Assembly: GCA_023957995.1 (NCBI GenBank)
Contig: JAMLGK010000001.1
Span: forward strand, 1 to 64,000
From: Microthrixaceae bacterium
GTDB lineage: Bacteria; Actinomycetota; Acidimicrobiia; Acidimicrobiales; Microtrichaceae
Direction: 5' to 3'
Length of the DNA: 64,000 nucleotides
This document shows, piece by piece, positions 1 through 7,283 of the stretch; position 1 is the stretch's first letter, and each line of letters opens with the position of its first letter. Below the pieces are notes generated by a model that was not told the origin of the DNA, did no database searches, and worked only from the letters and a program-made list of their open reading frames with translations. Made by a program: the position numbers and the translations under genes.

Positions 1-672
1 CCTCGCGACGCCCGACGGGCGCTCTGTCTGTGGGTCAACACACCCGGAAACCCCGCTGGCGCGCTCGACGATCTCGGTGCGGCCGCGGGTTGGGGCCGGG
101 AGAACGGTGTTCCGGTGTTCTCCGATGAGTGCTACGCCGAGTTCACCTGGAGCGGTGAACCGGCGGTGGAGTCGATGCCTCCCGGAAGGACCATCCTCGA
201 ACACGGTGTCGACGGCGTGGTCGCGGTGCACTCGCTGTCCAAGCGCTCCAACCTGGCCGGACTGCGGCTCGGCTTCTACGCCGGTGACGGCGACCTGGTG
301 GAGTATCTCTCCGAGGTGCGCAAGCACGCGGGGTTCATGGTGCCGGGACCGGTTCAGGCTGCCGGTGTCGCTGCACTCGGCTCCCAGGACCACGTCGAGG
401 TGCAGCGCGGTCGCTACCTCCGGCGCCTCGAGGAGACAGCGCAGCTGCTGGCCGCCGCCGGGGTACCGGTGGCACTTCCCGACGGTGCGTTCTATCTGTG
501 GGTTCCTGCTCCCTCCGGGGACGCCTGGGAGCTCGCCCGCCAACTCGCCTCGACACTCGGGGTGGTCGGGAGCCCGGGTGAGTTCTACGGGCCGGCCGCA
601 GCTGGCCACCTGCGCCTGGCGATGGTCCAACCCGATCGCGAGCAGGAGTTGCTCCGTGAACGTGCCGGCTGA
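1..672 (+). CDS. dapC: Succinyldiaminopimelate transaminase-like aminotransferase, 5' truncated
   Basis: This is the C-terminal 223 residues of a class I/II PLP-dependent aminotransferase; the start lies before the window. The frame is open from base 1 and reads through a VNTPGNPAG motif, then SDECYAEF (the Asp that contacts the PLP pyridine nitrogen) and HSLSKRSNLAGLRLGF, whose Lys would form the Schiff base. Specificity for succinyl-amino-oxopimelate is inferred from the neighbours: dapE and dapD follow on the same strand. Together the three would give the succinylase branch of diaminopimelate and lysine synthesis. From sequence alone it could be another aspartate-family aminotransferase. 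Confidence 0.8.
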   Translation, partial: PRDARRALCLWVNTPGNPAGALDDLGAAAGWGRENGVPVFSDECYAEFTWSGEPAVESMPPGRTILEHGVDGVVAVHSLSKRSNLAGLRLGFYAGDGDLVEYLSEVRKHAGFMVPGPVQAAGVAALGSQDHVEVQRGRYLRRLEETAQLLAAAGVPVALPDGAFYLWVPAPSGDAWELARQLASTLGVVGSPGEFYGPAAAGHLRLAMVQPDREQELLRERAG

Positions 673-762
673 ACCGTGCAGGCCGGGTCGGAATCCCGTC
701 CACCAGAACGGTGCTCACAAACGCGATACTGAAGTCGATCGATCCACCCCGGGGAGTCCGCC

Positions 763-1596
763 ATGAACCAGACGATCGCCCAACCGAAATCGAAACCCAA
801 GGGCGCGCTGATCGCGGCTCTCGTGTTCCTGCTTCTGGGAATCGCTGGTTGCGGGTTCGCAGCGGTGAAGACCGTGCCGTACATATCCGACATCGTGGAC
901 TTCGTGAGCGACCTGGATCAGGTTGCCAGCGTGCGGCCGATGGGCGAGCCGGTCTCGTTCACCTCGACCGGTGAGGACGGCATCGCCCTGCTGAGTGGCG
1001 AGGCGGTGTGCACCGGCGAGGGTCCTTCCGGTGCGGTGAACTTCGAGCGCTATGAGGCCTTCGGGCCCGGAACGACCGTCGAGCTCGGCGGGGTGACGAT
1101 GGACGGGTACATCCTGTTCGACACCGAGTCGGGCGCGGACTACACGATCACGTGTGGCGCCGGCGGCCGTGGCGGCTACGTGGCGACCACCGCTCCATCG
1201 TTCCTCGTCGACGGTGCGCCTGGTTTCCTCGGGGGAATCGGCGCGGGGTTGGCAGGATCGTTCTTCGTGCTGATCGCGATCATCCTGCTCATCGTCGGGC
1301 TGGTGCAGCGCAGCAGCTGGAAGAAGCGCAACCAGGGCCCGCAGCCGGGGCAGTTCCCGACCCAGCAGGGCGGCCCGCCGCCGCCCGGGCAGGCGGCTGC
1401 TCCGCCCGCTCCCGGTCAGAACGCCTGGGGTTCCCCCCAGCCGCCTCCGGCAGCACCCCAGCCGCAGGCACCACCGCCACAGCCCCAGGCTCCGAATCTG
1501 CCGCCCCCGGCACCGGGCACTCCTCCTCCGTTCACCGGTGGCTCCCAGGCTCCACCTCCTCCGGGGCCGGGCAACAACCCGCCTCCGCCGGGGTGA
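763..1596 (+). CDS. Membrane protein with proline/glutamine-rich tail
   Basis: A 277-residue protein of unknown function. A hydrophobic segment at about residues 14-34 and a second at about 150-178 enclose an extracytoplasmic region of about 115 residues. A cytoplasmic tail of about 80 residues follows, made almost wholly of Pro, Gln, Gly and Ala. GGGGAG at 751-756 precedes the ATG. The stop overlaps the GTG start of dapE, so the two are probably translated together, although the protein shows no sign of being an enzyme of that pathway. Pro-rich tails of this kind are common in actinobacterial membrane proteins and often mediate protein contacts; that role is an inference here. Confidence 0.75.
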   Translation: MNQTIAQPKSKPKGALIAALVFLLLGIAGCGFAAVKTVPYISDIVDFVSDLDQVASVRPMGEPVSFTSTGEDGIALLSGEAVCTGEGPSGAVNFERYEAFGPGTTVELGGVTMDGYILFDTESGADYTITCGAGGRGGYVATTAPSFLVDGAPGFLGGIGAGLAGSFFVLIAIILLIVGLVQRSSWKKRNQGPQPGQFPTQQGGPPPPGQAAAPPAPGQNAWGSPQPPPAAPQPQAPPPQPQAPNLPPPAPGTPPPFTGGSQAPPPPGPGNNPPPPG

Positions 1597-2693
1597 GCGC
1601 TCGGGTGGCCCCGTTCGAGCTCGCGGGTGCCGACAACCTGTTCGAGCTCACCACCGCCCTGGTCGGGGTGGCCTCGGAGAGTTTCGCGGAGGCCGCTCTG
1701 GTCGAGCGGCTCGAAGCGACCCTCGCGGGGTTCGAACATCTGGAACTGACCCGCGTGGGGGACAACCTGGTCGCCCGTACCGACCGTGGTCTCGACAAGC
1801 GCGTGGTGCTGGCCGGTCACACCGACACGGTTCCTGCGAACGGCAACGCCGTGCCCAGGGTGGACGGCGACACCCTCTGGGGGGTGGGCTCCGCGGACAT
1901 GAAGGGCGGGCTGGCGGTGATGTTGGCTCTGGCCGGGAACGCAGCCGAATCACCGGTGGAGCTCAGCTTCGTGTTCTACGCCCGTGAGGAGGTCGCCGCG
2001 AAGCACAGCGGACTGGGTGAGCTGATCGATGCCCGCCCCGACCTGTTGGAAGGTGATGTGGCGATCCTCGGTGAACCGACCGGAGGCCAGATCGAGGCGG
2101 GCTGTCAGGGCTCTGTCCGGTTGAGGGTCACACTGGTGGGCCAACGTGCCCACACCGCCAGGGCCTGGATGGGCACCAACGCCATTCACCGCCTCGGCGA
2201 CCTGCTGGTGGCGGTGGCCGCGGTCGAACCCCGCCAACCGGTGATCCTCGGATGCTCGTTCCACGAAGCGGTCCAGGTGGTTTCGGTGAGCGGGGGAGTG
2301 GCCGGCAACGTGGTGCCCGACGAAGCGGTCATCGAGGTGGTGCACAGGTTCGCCCCCGATCACAGCTCGGCCGAGGCCGAACAGGTGCTGCGCGAGATGC
2401 TGGCCCCGCATCTGGGACCGGGTGACCTGGTCGAGGTGGTCGACGTCGCCTCCGCCGCCATGCCGGCGGTGGACCATCCCTTCATCGCCGGGATGATCCA
2501 GCGGGAAGGCCTGTCGGTGGATGCCAAACTGGGTTGGACCGATGTCGCCAGATTCTCAGAGATGGGGGTCCCGGCGGTGAACCTCGGCCCCGGTGATGCC
2601 AGCCTTGCCCACACCGCCGAGGAGCGTGTGGAACGTCGCAGCATCGAGGCGTCGTACCGCGCCCTGAGCGGAGCCGTAGCGGCTGCTTGGTGA
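1593..2693 (+). CDS. dapE: Succinyl-diaminopimelate desuccinylase
   Basis: A 366-residue M20-family metallopeptidase that should hydrolyse N-succinyl-LL-diaminopimelate to LL-diaminopimelate and succinate. The metal-site motifs are in order: GHTDTVP (His about 76, Asp about 78), GVGSADMKGG (bridging Asp about 102) and the catalytic EE pair at about 132-133. The EPTGG segment follows, then the dimerisation/lid domain. The chosen GTG at 1593 overlaps the previous stop; an in-frame GTG at 1605 is the alternative. It lies between the transaminase and dapD, which supports DapE over other M20 deacylases such as ArgE. Confidence 0.9.
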   Translation: MSARVAPFELAGADNLFELTTALVGVASESFAEAALVERLEATLAGFEHLELTRVGDNLVARTDRGLDKRVVLAGHTDTVPANGNAVPRVDGDTLWGVGSADMKGGLAVMLALAGNAAESPVELSFVFYAREEVAAKHSGLGELIDARPDLLEGDVAILGEPTGGQIEAGCQGSVRLRVTLVGQRAHTARAWMGTNAIHRLGDLLVAVAAVEPRQPVILGCSFHEAVQVVSVSGGVAGNVVPDEAVIEVVHRFAPDHSSAEAEQVLREMLAPHLGPGDLVEVVDVASAAMPAVDHPFIAGMIQREGLSVDAKLGWTDVARFSEMGVPAVNLGPGDASLAHTAEERVERRSIEASYRALSGAVAAAW

Positions 2694-2722
2694 GCCTGGT
2701 CGAGCGACTGGGTTCGACCGGA

Positions 2723-2853
2723 GATCGATCCGACATCGATCGGACATCGATCCGGTCAGGTCCCCCGGAATGTCTCTGGTGGGGCACCTCGGGTAGAACA
2801 GGTCTCGGGTAGAACAGACCACCGGTAGACCAGACCGCCGGTAGACCAGAAGG
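2723..2853. repeat. Two tandem repeat blocks upstream of dapD
   Basis: The 203-bp dapE-dapD gap holds two kinds of direct repeat. At 2723-2755 an 11-bp unit of the form CATCGATCCGG occurs three times with small changes. At 2790-2853 a 16-bp unit occurs four times end to end at 2790, 2806, 2822 and 2838: two copies begin CGGGTAGAACAG and two begin CCGGTAGACCAG. The spacing of one and a half helical turns and the position just before the dapD ribosome-binding site would suit a regulatory array. Simple slippage repeats are the other explanation. Confidence 0.8.
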
Positions 2854-2896
2854 ACCGGCCGCTGAAGGCCAGGTCCGAACAGCACAGGAGCATCCC

Positions 2897-4060
2897 TTGA
2901 GCGAACAACCAGCCACCGATGTCCGACCCGCCGACGCCGAGTCGTTCTTCGCGATGGTCGGGCGGCTCCGGGAACGGCAGGGCTACACCGAACCGACCGC
3001 ATTCGGGATCGGACTCGCCACGGTGGCGGATTCGGACCAGACGGTCCTCGACACCTGGTTCGGCGCGGTCAACATGGGCGCCAACATGGGCGCGGCCGCC
3101 ATCGTGGCCGATGTGGTGGGCCACGACTCGGGCAGCCGGTCCTACTTCCTCGCTCCCGAGGACCTCAACGAGATCCTCGGTCGTTGCGCCCCGATGCTCG
3201 ATGATGCCGGTGAGCACCCCAACCTCGACGTGCTCCGCACCCTGGCTGCCGATGGCACCGCAGCGAGGGGTGGGGCGGCGCTGCCGACCCACAAACGACC
3301 GGTGGTCACATTCATCGGCTCCCTCGACGATGCCCCGGAGGACATCCACGACGCCTACCTGCGACTGCACCTGCTCTCGCACCGCCTGATCGCTCCCCAT
3401 GGGGCGAACCTCGACGGACTGTTCGGCCTGCTCACAAACGTTGTGTGGACCTCGGCGGGGCCCTGCGACGTGGCCTCGTTCCCGTCCGCCCAGCGCAGGA
3501 TCCTCGCCGCGGGCGGGTCGATCGTGGTCAACGGGGTCGACAAGTTTCCGCGAATGCTCGACTACGTGGTCCCCACAGGAGTGCGGATCGCCGACGGATC
3601 GCGGGTCCGTCTGGGTGCCCACCTCGCCGAGGGCACGACCGTGATGCACGAGGGCTTCGTGAACTTCAATGCGGGCACCCTCGGTGCATCGATGGTCGAG
3701 GGTCGCATCAGCGCAGGGGTCGTGGTGGGACCGCAGTCCGACCTCGGAGGTGGTGCTTCGATCATGGGCACGTTGTCGGGCGGTGGAAAGGAGGTTGTCT
3801 CGATCGGCCGGGACTGCCTCGTCGGGGCGAACGCCGGCATCGGGATCTCCCTGGGCGATGGCTGCGTCGTGGAAGCGGGTCTCTACGTGACCGCAGGCAC
3901 ACGGGTGACGACTCCCGAGGGGACCGTCGTCAAGGCCGCGGAACTGAGCGGAGCCTCTGGATTGTTGTTCCGTCGGAACTCGACCAGCGGCGCGGTGGAG
4001 GTCAAGCCGCGAGAGGGGACGTGGTCAGAAGGACTCAACCAGGCGCTGCACGACAACTGA
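2897..4060 (+). CDS. dapD: Tetrahydrodipicolinate N-succinyltransferase, actinobacterial type
   Basis: A 387-residue enzyme that transfers succinyl from succinyl-CoA to tetrahydrodipicolinate, the entry step of the succinylase branch. The N-terminal 200 residues form the acceptor domain. Residues of about 220-345 have the hexapeptide pattern of a left-handed beta-helix, seen in stretches such as [31 protein letters not shown] and [17 protein letters not shown]. The start is TTG at 2897, chosen because AGGAG lies at 2886-2890; no ATG fits. It is about 100 residues longer than proteobacterial DapD, as in the actinobacterial group. Tandem repeats lie directly upstream. Confidence 0.9.
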   Translation: MSEQPATDVRPADAESFFAMVGRLRERQGYTEPTAFGIGLATVADSDQTVLDTWFGAVNMGANMGAAAIVADVVGHDSGSRSYFLAPEDLNEILGRCAPMLDDAGEHPNLDVLRTLAADGTAARGGAALPTHKRPVVTFIGSLDDAPEDIHDAYLRLHLLSHRLIAPHGANLDGLFGLLTNVVWTSAGPCDVASFPSAQRRILAAGGSIVVNGVDKFPRMLDYVVPTGVRIADGSRVRLGAHLAEGTTVMHEGFVNFNAGTLGASMVEGRISAGVVVGPQSDLGGGASIMGTLSGGGKEVVSIGRDCLVGANAGIGISLGDGCVVEAGLYVTAGTRVTTPEGTVVKAAELSGASGLLFRRNSTSGAVEVKPREGTWSEGLNQALHDN

Positions 4061-4104
4061 GTGCGAGGCGCCACGGGAGCCGTTCGGGAGCTTGCGCGGC
4101 CGAG

Positions 4105-4791
4105 TCAGAGCTTGCGCAGCACCGTGACCACACGCCCGAAAATCTCCACGCCCTCCCCACCGGGGAAGTGCATGGGTTCGAAGGTGGAGTTGGCCGGTTC
4201 CAACACGACGTCGGATCCATCGCGACGGTAGGTCTTCACCGTGGCCTCCTCGCCTGCGATTCCTGCCACGACCACCTCGCCGGGCCGGGCGACATCCTGC
4301 ACCCGGGCCACGACGAAGTCGCCGTCGAGGATGCCGGCATCGATCATGGATTCGCCCCTCACCCTGAGCATGAACAGCTCGCCGTCCCCGGTGAGGTCCG
4401 CGGGGAGGGGAACGAGTTCTTCGACCTGTTCGTCGGCGATGACGCCGGTGCCGGCCGCCACGTCACCCACGAGGGGCACGTGGCGGGCCGGTCGACGCTC
4501 GGCGTGCGCCCCGCTGCCGAGATCCGCAGTCACCTCGATGGCGCGCGGTTTGGTCGGGTCCCGACGGAGGTAGCCGAGCTTCTGCAGCGTGGCCAGGTGG
4601 CTGTGGACCGTGGATGGTGAAGCCAGGCCCACCCGCTCGCCGATCTCGCGCACCGACGGCGGGTAGCCGCGGTTGCGGATGCTGTCGTCGACACACTCCA
4701 ACACGTCGCGTTGGCGTTGCGTGAGACCGCGGTCAGGTGTCTTCGAAGCGGTGTCGGGACCCTTGTTGTCGGTGCTGTCGCTCTGGGGCAT
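4105..4791 (-). CDS. lexA: SOS response repressor LexA
   Basis: A 228-residue repressor that binds SOS boxes and cleaves itself when stimulated by RecA filaments. The N-terminal winged helix (about 22-88) has the LexA pattern RQRDVLECVDDSIRNRGYPPSVREIG. The Ala-Gly cleavage bond is at about 113-114, the catalytic Ser at about 148 (GESMIDAG) and the Lys at about 186. Two ATGs lie six bases apart; the one at 4791 is chosen because GGGAG sits seven bases before it, whereas it touches the ATG at 4797. It is divergent from the LysM gene, and four SOS boxes in the shared region imply autoregulation. Confidence 0.96.
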   Translation of the reverse strand: MPQSDSTDNKGPDTASKTPDRGLTQRQRDVLECVDDSIRNRGYPPSVREIGERVGLASPSTVHSHLATLQKLGYLRRDPTKPRAIEVTADLGSGAHAERRPARHVPLVGDVAAGTGVIADEQVEELVPLPADLTGDGELFMLRVRGESMIDAGILDGDFVVARVQDVARPGEVVVAGIAGEEATVKTYRRDGSDVVLEPANSTFEPMHFPGGEGVEIFGRVVTVLRKL

Positions 4792-4853
4792 GTGCATCTC
4801 CCGTGTTGGCCGGTCGGTGTGTGTCCCTCTCCAGCTGGACTGCAGGTAGAGAT

Positions 4854-4867
4854 CGAACACCTGTTTG
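4854..4867. promoter_or_regulatory. SOS box 1 (LexA site)
   Basis: CGAACACCTGTTTG fits the actinobacterial LexA consensus CGAAC-N4-GTTCG with one mismatch in the right arm. It is the box nearest lexA, about 63 bp before its start, and probably serves autorepression. Confidence 0.8.
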
Positions 4868-4899
4868 GGGACCGTAGCAGGTGGGCGCGCCCGTGTGGT

Positions 4900-4913
4900 G
4901 GAACACCTGTTCG
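4900..4913. promoter_or_regulatory. SOS box 2 (LexA site)
   Basis: GGAACACCTGTTCG contains the full GAAC-N4-GTTC palindrome with the preferred ACCT centre; only the outermost base differs from consensus. It lies midway between lexA and the LysM gene. Confidence 0.88.
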
Positions 4914-4928
4914 AAGAAATGCTTGACC

Positions 4929-4942
4929 CGAACACACGTTCC
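4929..4942. promoter_or_regulatory. SOS box 3 (LexA site)
   Basis: CGAACACACGTTCC has intact GAAC and GTTC half-sites with a four-base spacer. Its centre is 29 bp from box 2 and 28 bp from box 4, close to three helical turns, so adjacent dimers may lie on one face of the DNA. Confidence 0.83.
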
Positions 4943-4956
4943 GGCCAACATTGGGT

Positions 4957-4970
4957 CGAACGGGTGTTCC
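4957..4970. promoter_or_regulatory. SOS box 4 (LexA site)
   Basis: CGAACGGGTGTTCC has intact half-sites GAAC and GTTC. It is the box nearest the LysM gene, about 90 bp before its ATG, and probably controls that gene. Confidence 0.82.
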
Positions 4971-5058
4971 CCGGCACACCTTGGTTCCGATCCTCGTCGA
5001 GGACCCGGTTCCGATCCCCTCGAGGGGGGATGTCACACCATCCACGGAGAATGAACAC

Positions 5059-5442
5059 ATGGCAGCAATCGTCGAATTCGATCCGAACGTCTCCAGCGCC
5101 CCGGCCCTGGTGGAGGTCCTCACCGGTGGTGCGCACAGCTCCTCGGTGGGCCAGTTCCGGCCCGGTGTGGCGAAGGTGGTCGTGCTGGGTCTGCTCTCGG
5201 TCGTGCTGGCCCTGGTGGTGGTGAACGGAGCCGCTGGTGAGGGCGCCGGGGTGACCGACCCGCAGCGCTCCGGTGAGTTCGTGGTCGTGGGTCCCGGCGA
5301 CACGATGTTGTCCATCGCCGAGGAGACCCTTGCCGTGGCCGGGCCGACCGCCACCAGCGAAGCGGTCACGGCGATGGCCGCGCTCAACGGCGGCCCGACG
5401 GTCGAGGTCGGCCAGGTCCTGGCCCTGCCCGCTCTCGGCTGA
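5059..5442 (+). CDS. LysM-domain membrane protein, likely SOS-induced division inhibitor
   Basis: A 127-residue protein with a cytoplasmic N-terminus, one membrane segment (about 37-58) and an outside C-terminal LysM domain (about 74-124: EFVVVGPGDTMLSIA to the closing VEVGQVLALP). The ATG at 5059 follows the purine-rich CACGGAGA. Size, topology and position divergent from lexA match a known set of SOS-induced division inhibitors: YneA of Bacillus, DivS of Corynebacterium and ChiZ/Rv2719c of Mycobacterium. The mycobacterial locus also continues into nrdR. The SOS boxes upstream support damage induction; the division-blocking role is inferred from these parallels. No hydrolase domain is seen. 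Confidence 0.8.
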   Translation: MAAIVEFDPNVSSAPALVEVLTGGAHSSSVGQFRPGVAKVVVLGLLSVVLALVVVNGAAGEGAGVTDPQRSGEFVVVGPGDTMLSIAEETLAVAGPTATSEAVTAMAALNGGPTVEVGQVLALPALG

Positions 5443-5537
5443 GGCGAGCCGTTCCGTGCAGTGTTCGAAGCGAACGGAGCACGGATGCCTTCGGCGTGAG
5501 CAGGGGGCGGTGACGGCGAGGGTTGTAGATTCCTGTG

Positions 5538-6005
5538 GTGCGTTGTCCTGTGTGTGGATCCCTCGAGAACCGGGTAGTCGATTCCCGCTCGGCCGATGAG
5601 GGCAGAGCGATCCGTCGCCGACGCCTCTGCGCGAACTGCGATCTGCGTTTCACCACCTTCGAGCGGCTCGAGGAGCAGACCCTCAGCGTCGTCAAACGCG
5701 ATGGTCGCACCGAACCGTTCGATCCCGCGAAGGTCGAGGTGGGCATTCGTTCTGCCTGCAAGGGTCGCCCGGTGGGCGCCGATGCGATCACCCAGCTGGT
5801 CGCCGAGGTCGAAGAGGGAATTCGCGCCCACGGCCCCACGGTCGAATCCGCACGGGTGGGCGCGCTCGCACTGGAGCGCCTGCGCCCCCTCGACGGAGTC
5901 GCTGCGGTGCGGTTCGCGTCGGTCTACAAGGGCTTCGAGGGCCCCGAGGACTTCGAGGAGGAGCTCAGGCTCCTCGGCATCGACTCTCCGACCCCCCTGG
6001 ACTGA
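5538..6005 (+). CDS. nrdR: Transcriptional repressor NrdR
   Basis: A 155-residue regulator of ribonucleotide reductase genes. A zinc ribbon is formed by CPVC (Cys 3 and 6) and CANC (Cys 31 and 34). An ATP-cone domain follows (about 46-136), which senses ATP/dATP. The GTG at 5538 gives the family-typical MRCP start; the GTG immediately before it at 5535 is possible. It stands between the SOS block and the class II reductase gene nrdJ, which is its likely target. Family length is about 150 residues, so the gene is complete. Confidence 0.95.
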   Translation: MRCPVCGSLENRVVDSRSADEGRAIRRRRLCANCDLRFTTFERLEEQTLSVVKRDGRTEPFDPAKVEVGIRSACKGRPVGADAITQLVAEVEEGIRAHGPTVESARVGALALERLRPLDGVAAVRFASVYKGFEGPEDFEEELRLLGIDSPTPLD

Positions 6006-6021
6006 TCAACCGGCGCCCGGT

Positions 6022-6759
6022 TCAGCGCCGCCGGAAGCTGCACATCAGGTGGTCGGCGCGGCGCAGTACCCGGTGCAGCGCGTACTCCTCGCGGCCCACG
6101 CTGGTGCCGCCGAGAAGTCCCACGTCCGTGCCGCCGAGGAGCACCGGCGACAGGGTGAGCAGGTACTCGTCGATGAGCGAGGAGGCCGCGAGTTGCCCCA
6201 GCAGCGAGGGGCCACCCTCACAGGTGATCCGTTGGGCACCCTGCGCCGTCAGTTCGCCCACGAGCTCCTCCATGTCGAGTTTCTCCCCGCTCAGCCGCAG
6301 CAGCTCCACACCGACCGGAGCGGAAGATGTGTCGGCGTTGGCGGGGTGGGCGAGCACCGGCGGTGGTCCGTCTCCGCTGAGCAGGGGACTGTCGTGGCCG
6401 AGGTTGAGGCTCGCGGAAGTGATCACCAGGCGGGGGACCGGGTCCTGGCCCCGTCTCTCACGGATGGCCGCTGCAGCGGGGTGCACCTGTGGTCGCCGGT
6501 ATCGCTCCTCGCGCACTGTTGCGGCACCGACGAGGATCACATCGGCGAGCATCCGGTTGGCGAGGAAGAGCTGGTGGTCGGCCTCGGAGCTGAGTCCGGC
6601 CGATACCCCATCGGCGGAGAACGCACCGTCGAGGCTCATCACCATGTTGGTGTTGAGCACGGAACCGCCTTCGGTCGTTTCGAGTCGGTCCGAATCCAAC
6701 AGGTCCAGGACCTCCTCGAAACTCTCGATGTCCGGTCCGATGGGTTGCAGGTGCCGCAT
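6022..6759 (-). CDS. RibD C-terminal-type pyrimidine reductase family protein
   Basis: A 245-residue NADPH-dependent reductase of the RibD-C/dihydrofolate-reductase-like fold. It has the family motifs NMVMSLDGAFS near residue 38, a central LADVILVGAATVREERY segment and ITCEGGPSLLGQL near residue 175. No deaminase domain is attached and no other riboflavin genes lie nearby, so it may act on a substrate other than the riboflavin intermediate. It converges with nrdR, with only 16 bp between the stops, and is divergent from nrdJ across a 524-bp region. The start at 6759 is the only ATG before the conserved region. Confidence 0.8.
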   Translation of the reverse strand: MRHLQPIGPDIESFEEVLDLLDSDRLETTEGGSVLNTNMVMSLDGAFSADGVSAGLSSEADHQLFLANRMLADVILVGAATVREERYRRPQVHPAAAAIRERRGQDPVPRLVITSASLNLGHDSPLLSGDGPPPVLAHPANADTSSAPVGVELLRLSGEKLDMEELVGELTAQGAQRITCEGGPSLLGQLAASSLIDEYLLTLSPVLLGGTDVGLLGGTSVGREEYALHRVLRRADHLMCSFRRR

Positions 6760-7283
6760 GGGGCGGACCTTAGGGGATGCCCCCACGAGGTGGTCCGGCG
6801 GCGACGCCGAGGAGGCGTTCGGGTGCGAACGGGCGGGGGAATGTGCGGTCCGGGCAGAAAACCTTCTCCACAGGCGTTGCACATTGCTGTGGAGGCGGAA
6901 GTAGCTCGAAATTCTCCGAAAAACAGCAACGGTTGCCCGAACCGTCGGGTGGTTCACACCTCGCGCGGCCGATCGTGCACGATCGGTGGTTGTCGAAGGT
7001 CCGCCGCCCACGACGATCCACAGCTCTCCACACGAATTCACACCCTGTCCCCTTCCAGCCAACAGGGGGGAGTCCCTAGTGTCATTCGCCGATGGCTTGA
7101 CGCAGGTGGTCGGAACGGTGGCGGGCGCGAGCCCTGTCAACCACGGCCGCGCTCCCTGGGGGTTGGGCCCCCGACCGGGCATCCCGCCGCCCGAACGGTC
7201 GGCCCCCGCCCGACTGCCTGCGTCCGGCCGTGTTTGGATGGACGGCTCAGGGCGAGCATCGTCGACACCCGAGGAGTCCCCCG
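6760..7283. promoter_or_regulatory. Long divergent control region before nrdJ, rich in inverted repeats
   Basis: No gene is seen in these 524 bp. It contains CTCCACAG/CTGTGGAG arms at 6866-6873 and 6887-6894, GCAACGGTTGC at 6926-6936 and GAACC/GGTTC arms at 6939-6943 and 6951-6955. It also has the perfect 18-bp palindrome CCGATCGTGCACGATCGG at 6969-6986. These look like protein-binding sites. None matches the AT-rich NrdR box closely, and I could not recognise a B12 box. A TTGACG at about 7094 might be a -35, without a convincing -10. Confidence 0.55.

Noticed and set aside
1321..1590. Repetitive Pro/Gln-coding DNA as a possible repeat array or CRISPR
   Set aside because: The repetition follows codon composition of a Pro-rich protein tail and has no fixed unit or spacers; no CRISPR array is present in the window.
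6939..6955. GAACC/GGTTC arms before nrdJ as a sixth SOS box
   Set aside because: The spacer between GAAC and GTTC is nine bases rather than four, so LexA would not fit.
6866..7040. DnaA-box-like TCCACA motifs suggesting a replication origin
   Set aside because: The motifs are partial, few and without dnaA, dnaN or an AT-rich region nearby.
6760..7283. Possible cobalamin riboswitch before the B12-dependent reductase
   Set aside because: I could not find the B12-box or the conserved core helices; the region has palindromes suited to protein binding, and riboswitch control is usual for the B12-independent reductase rather than nrdJ.
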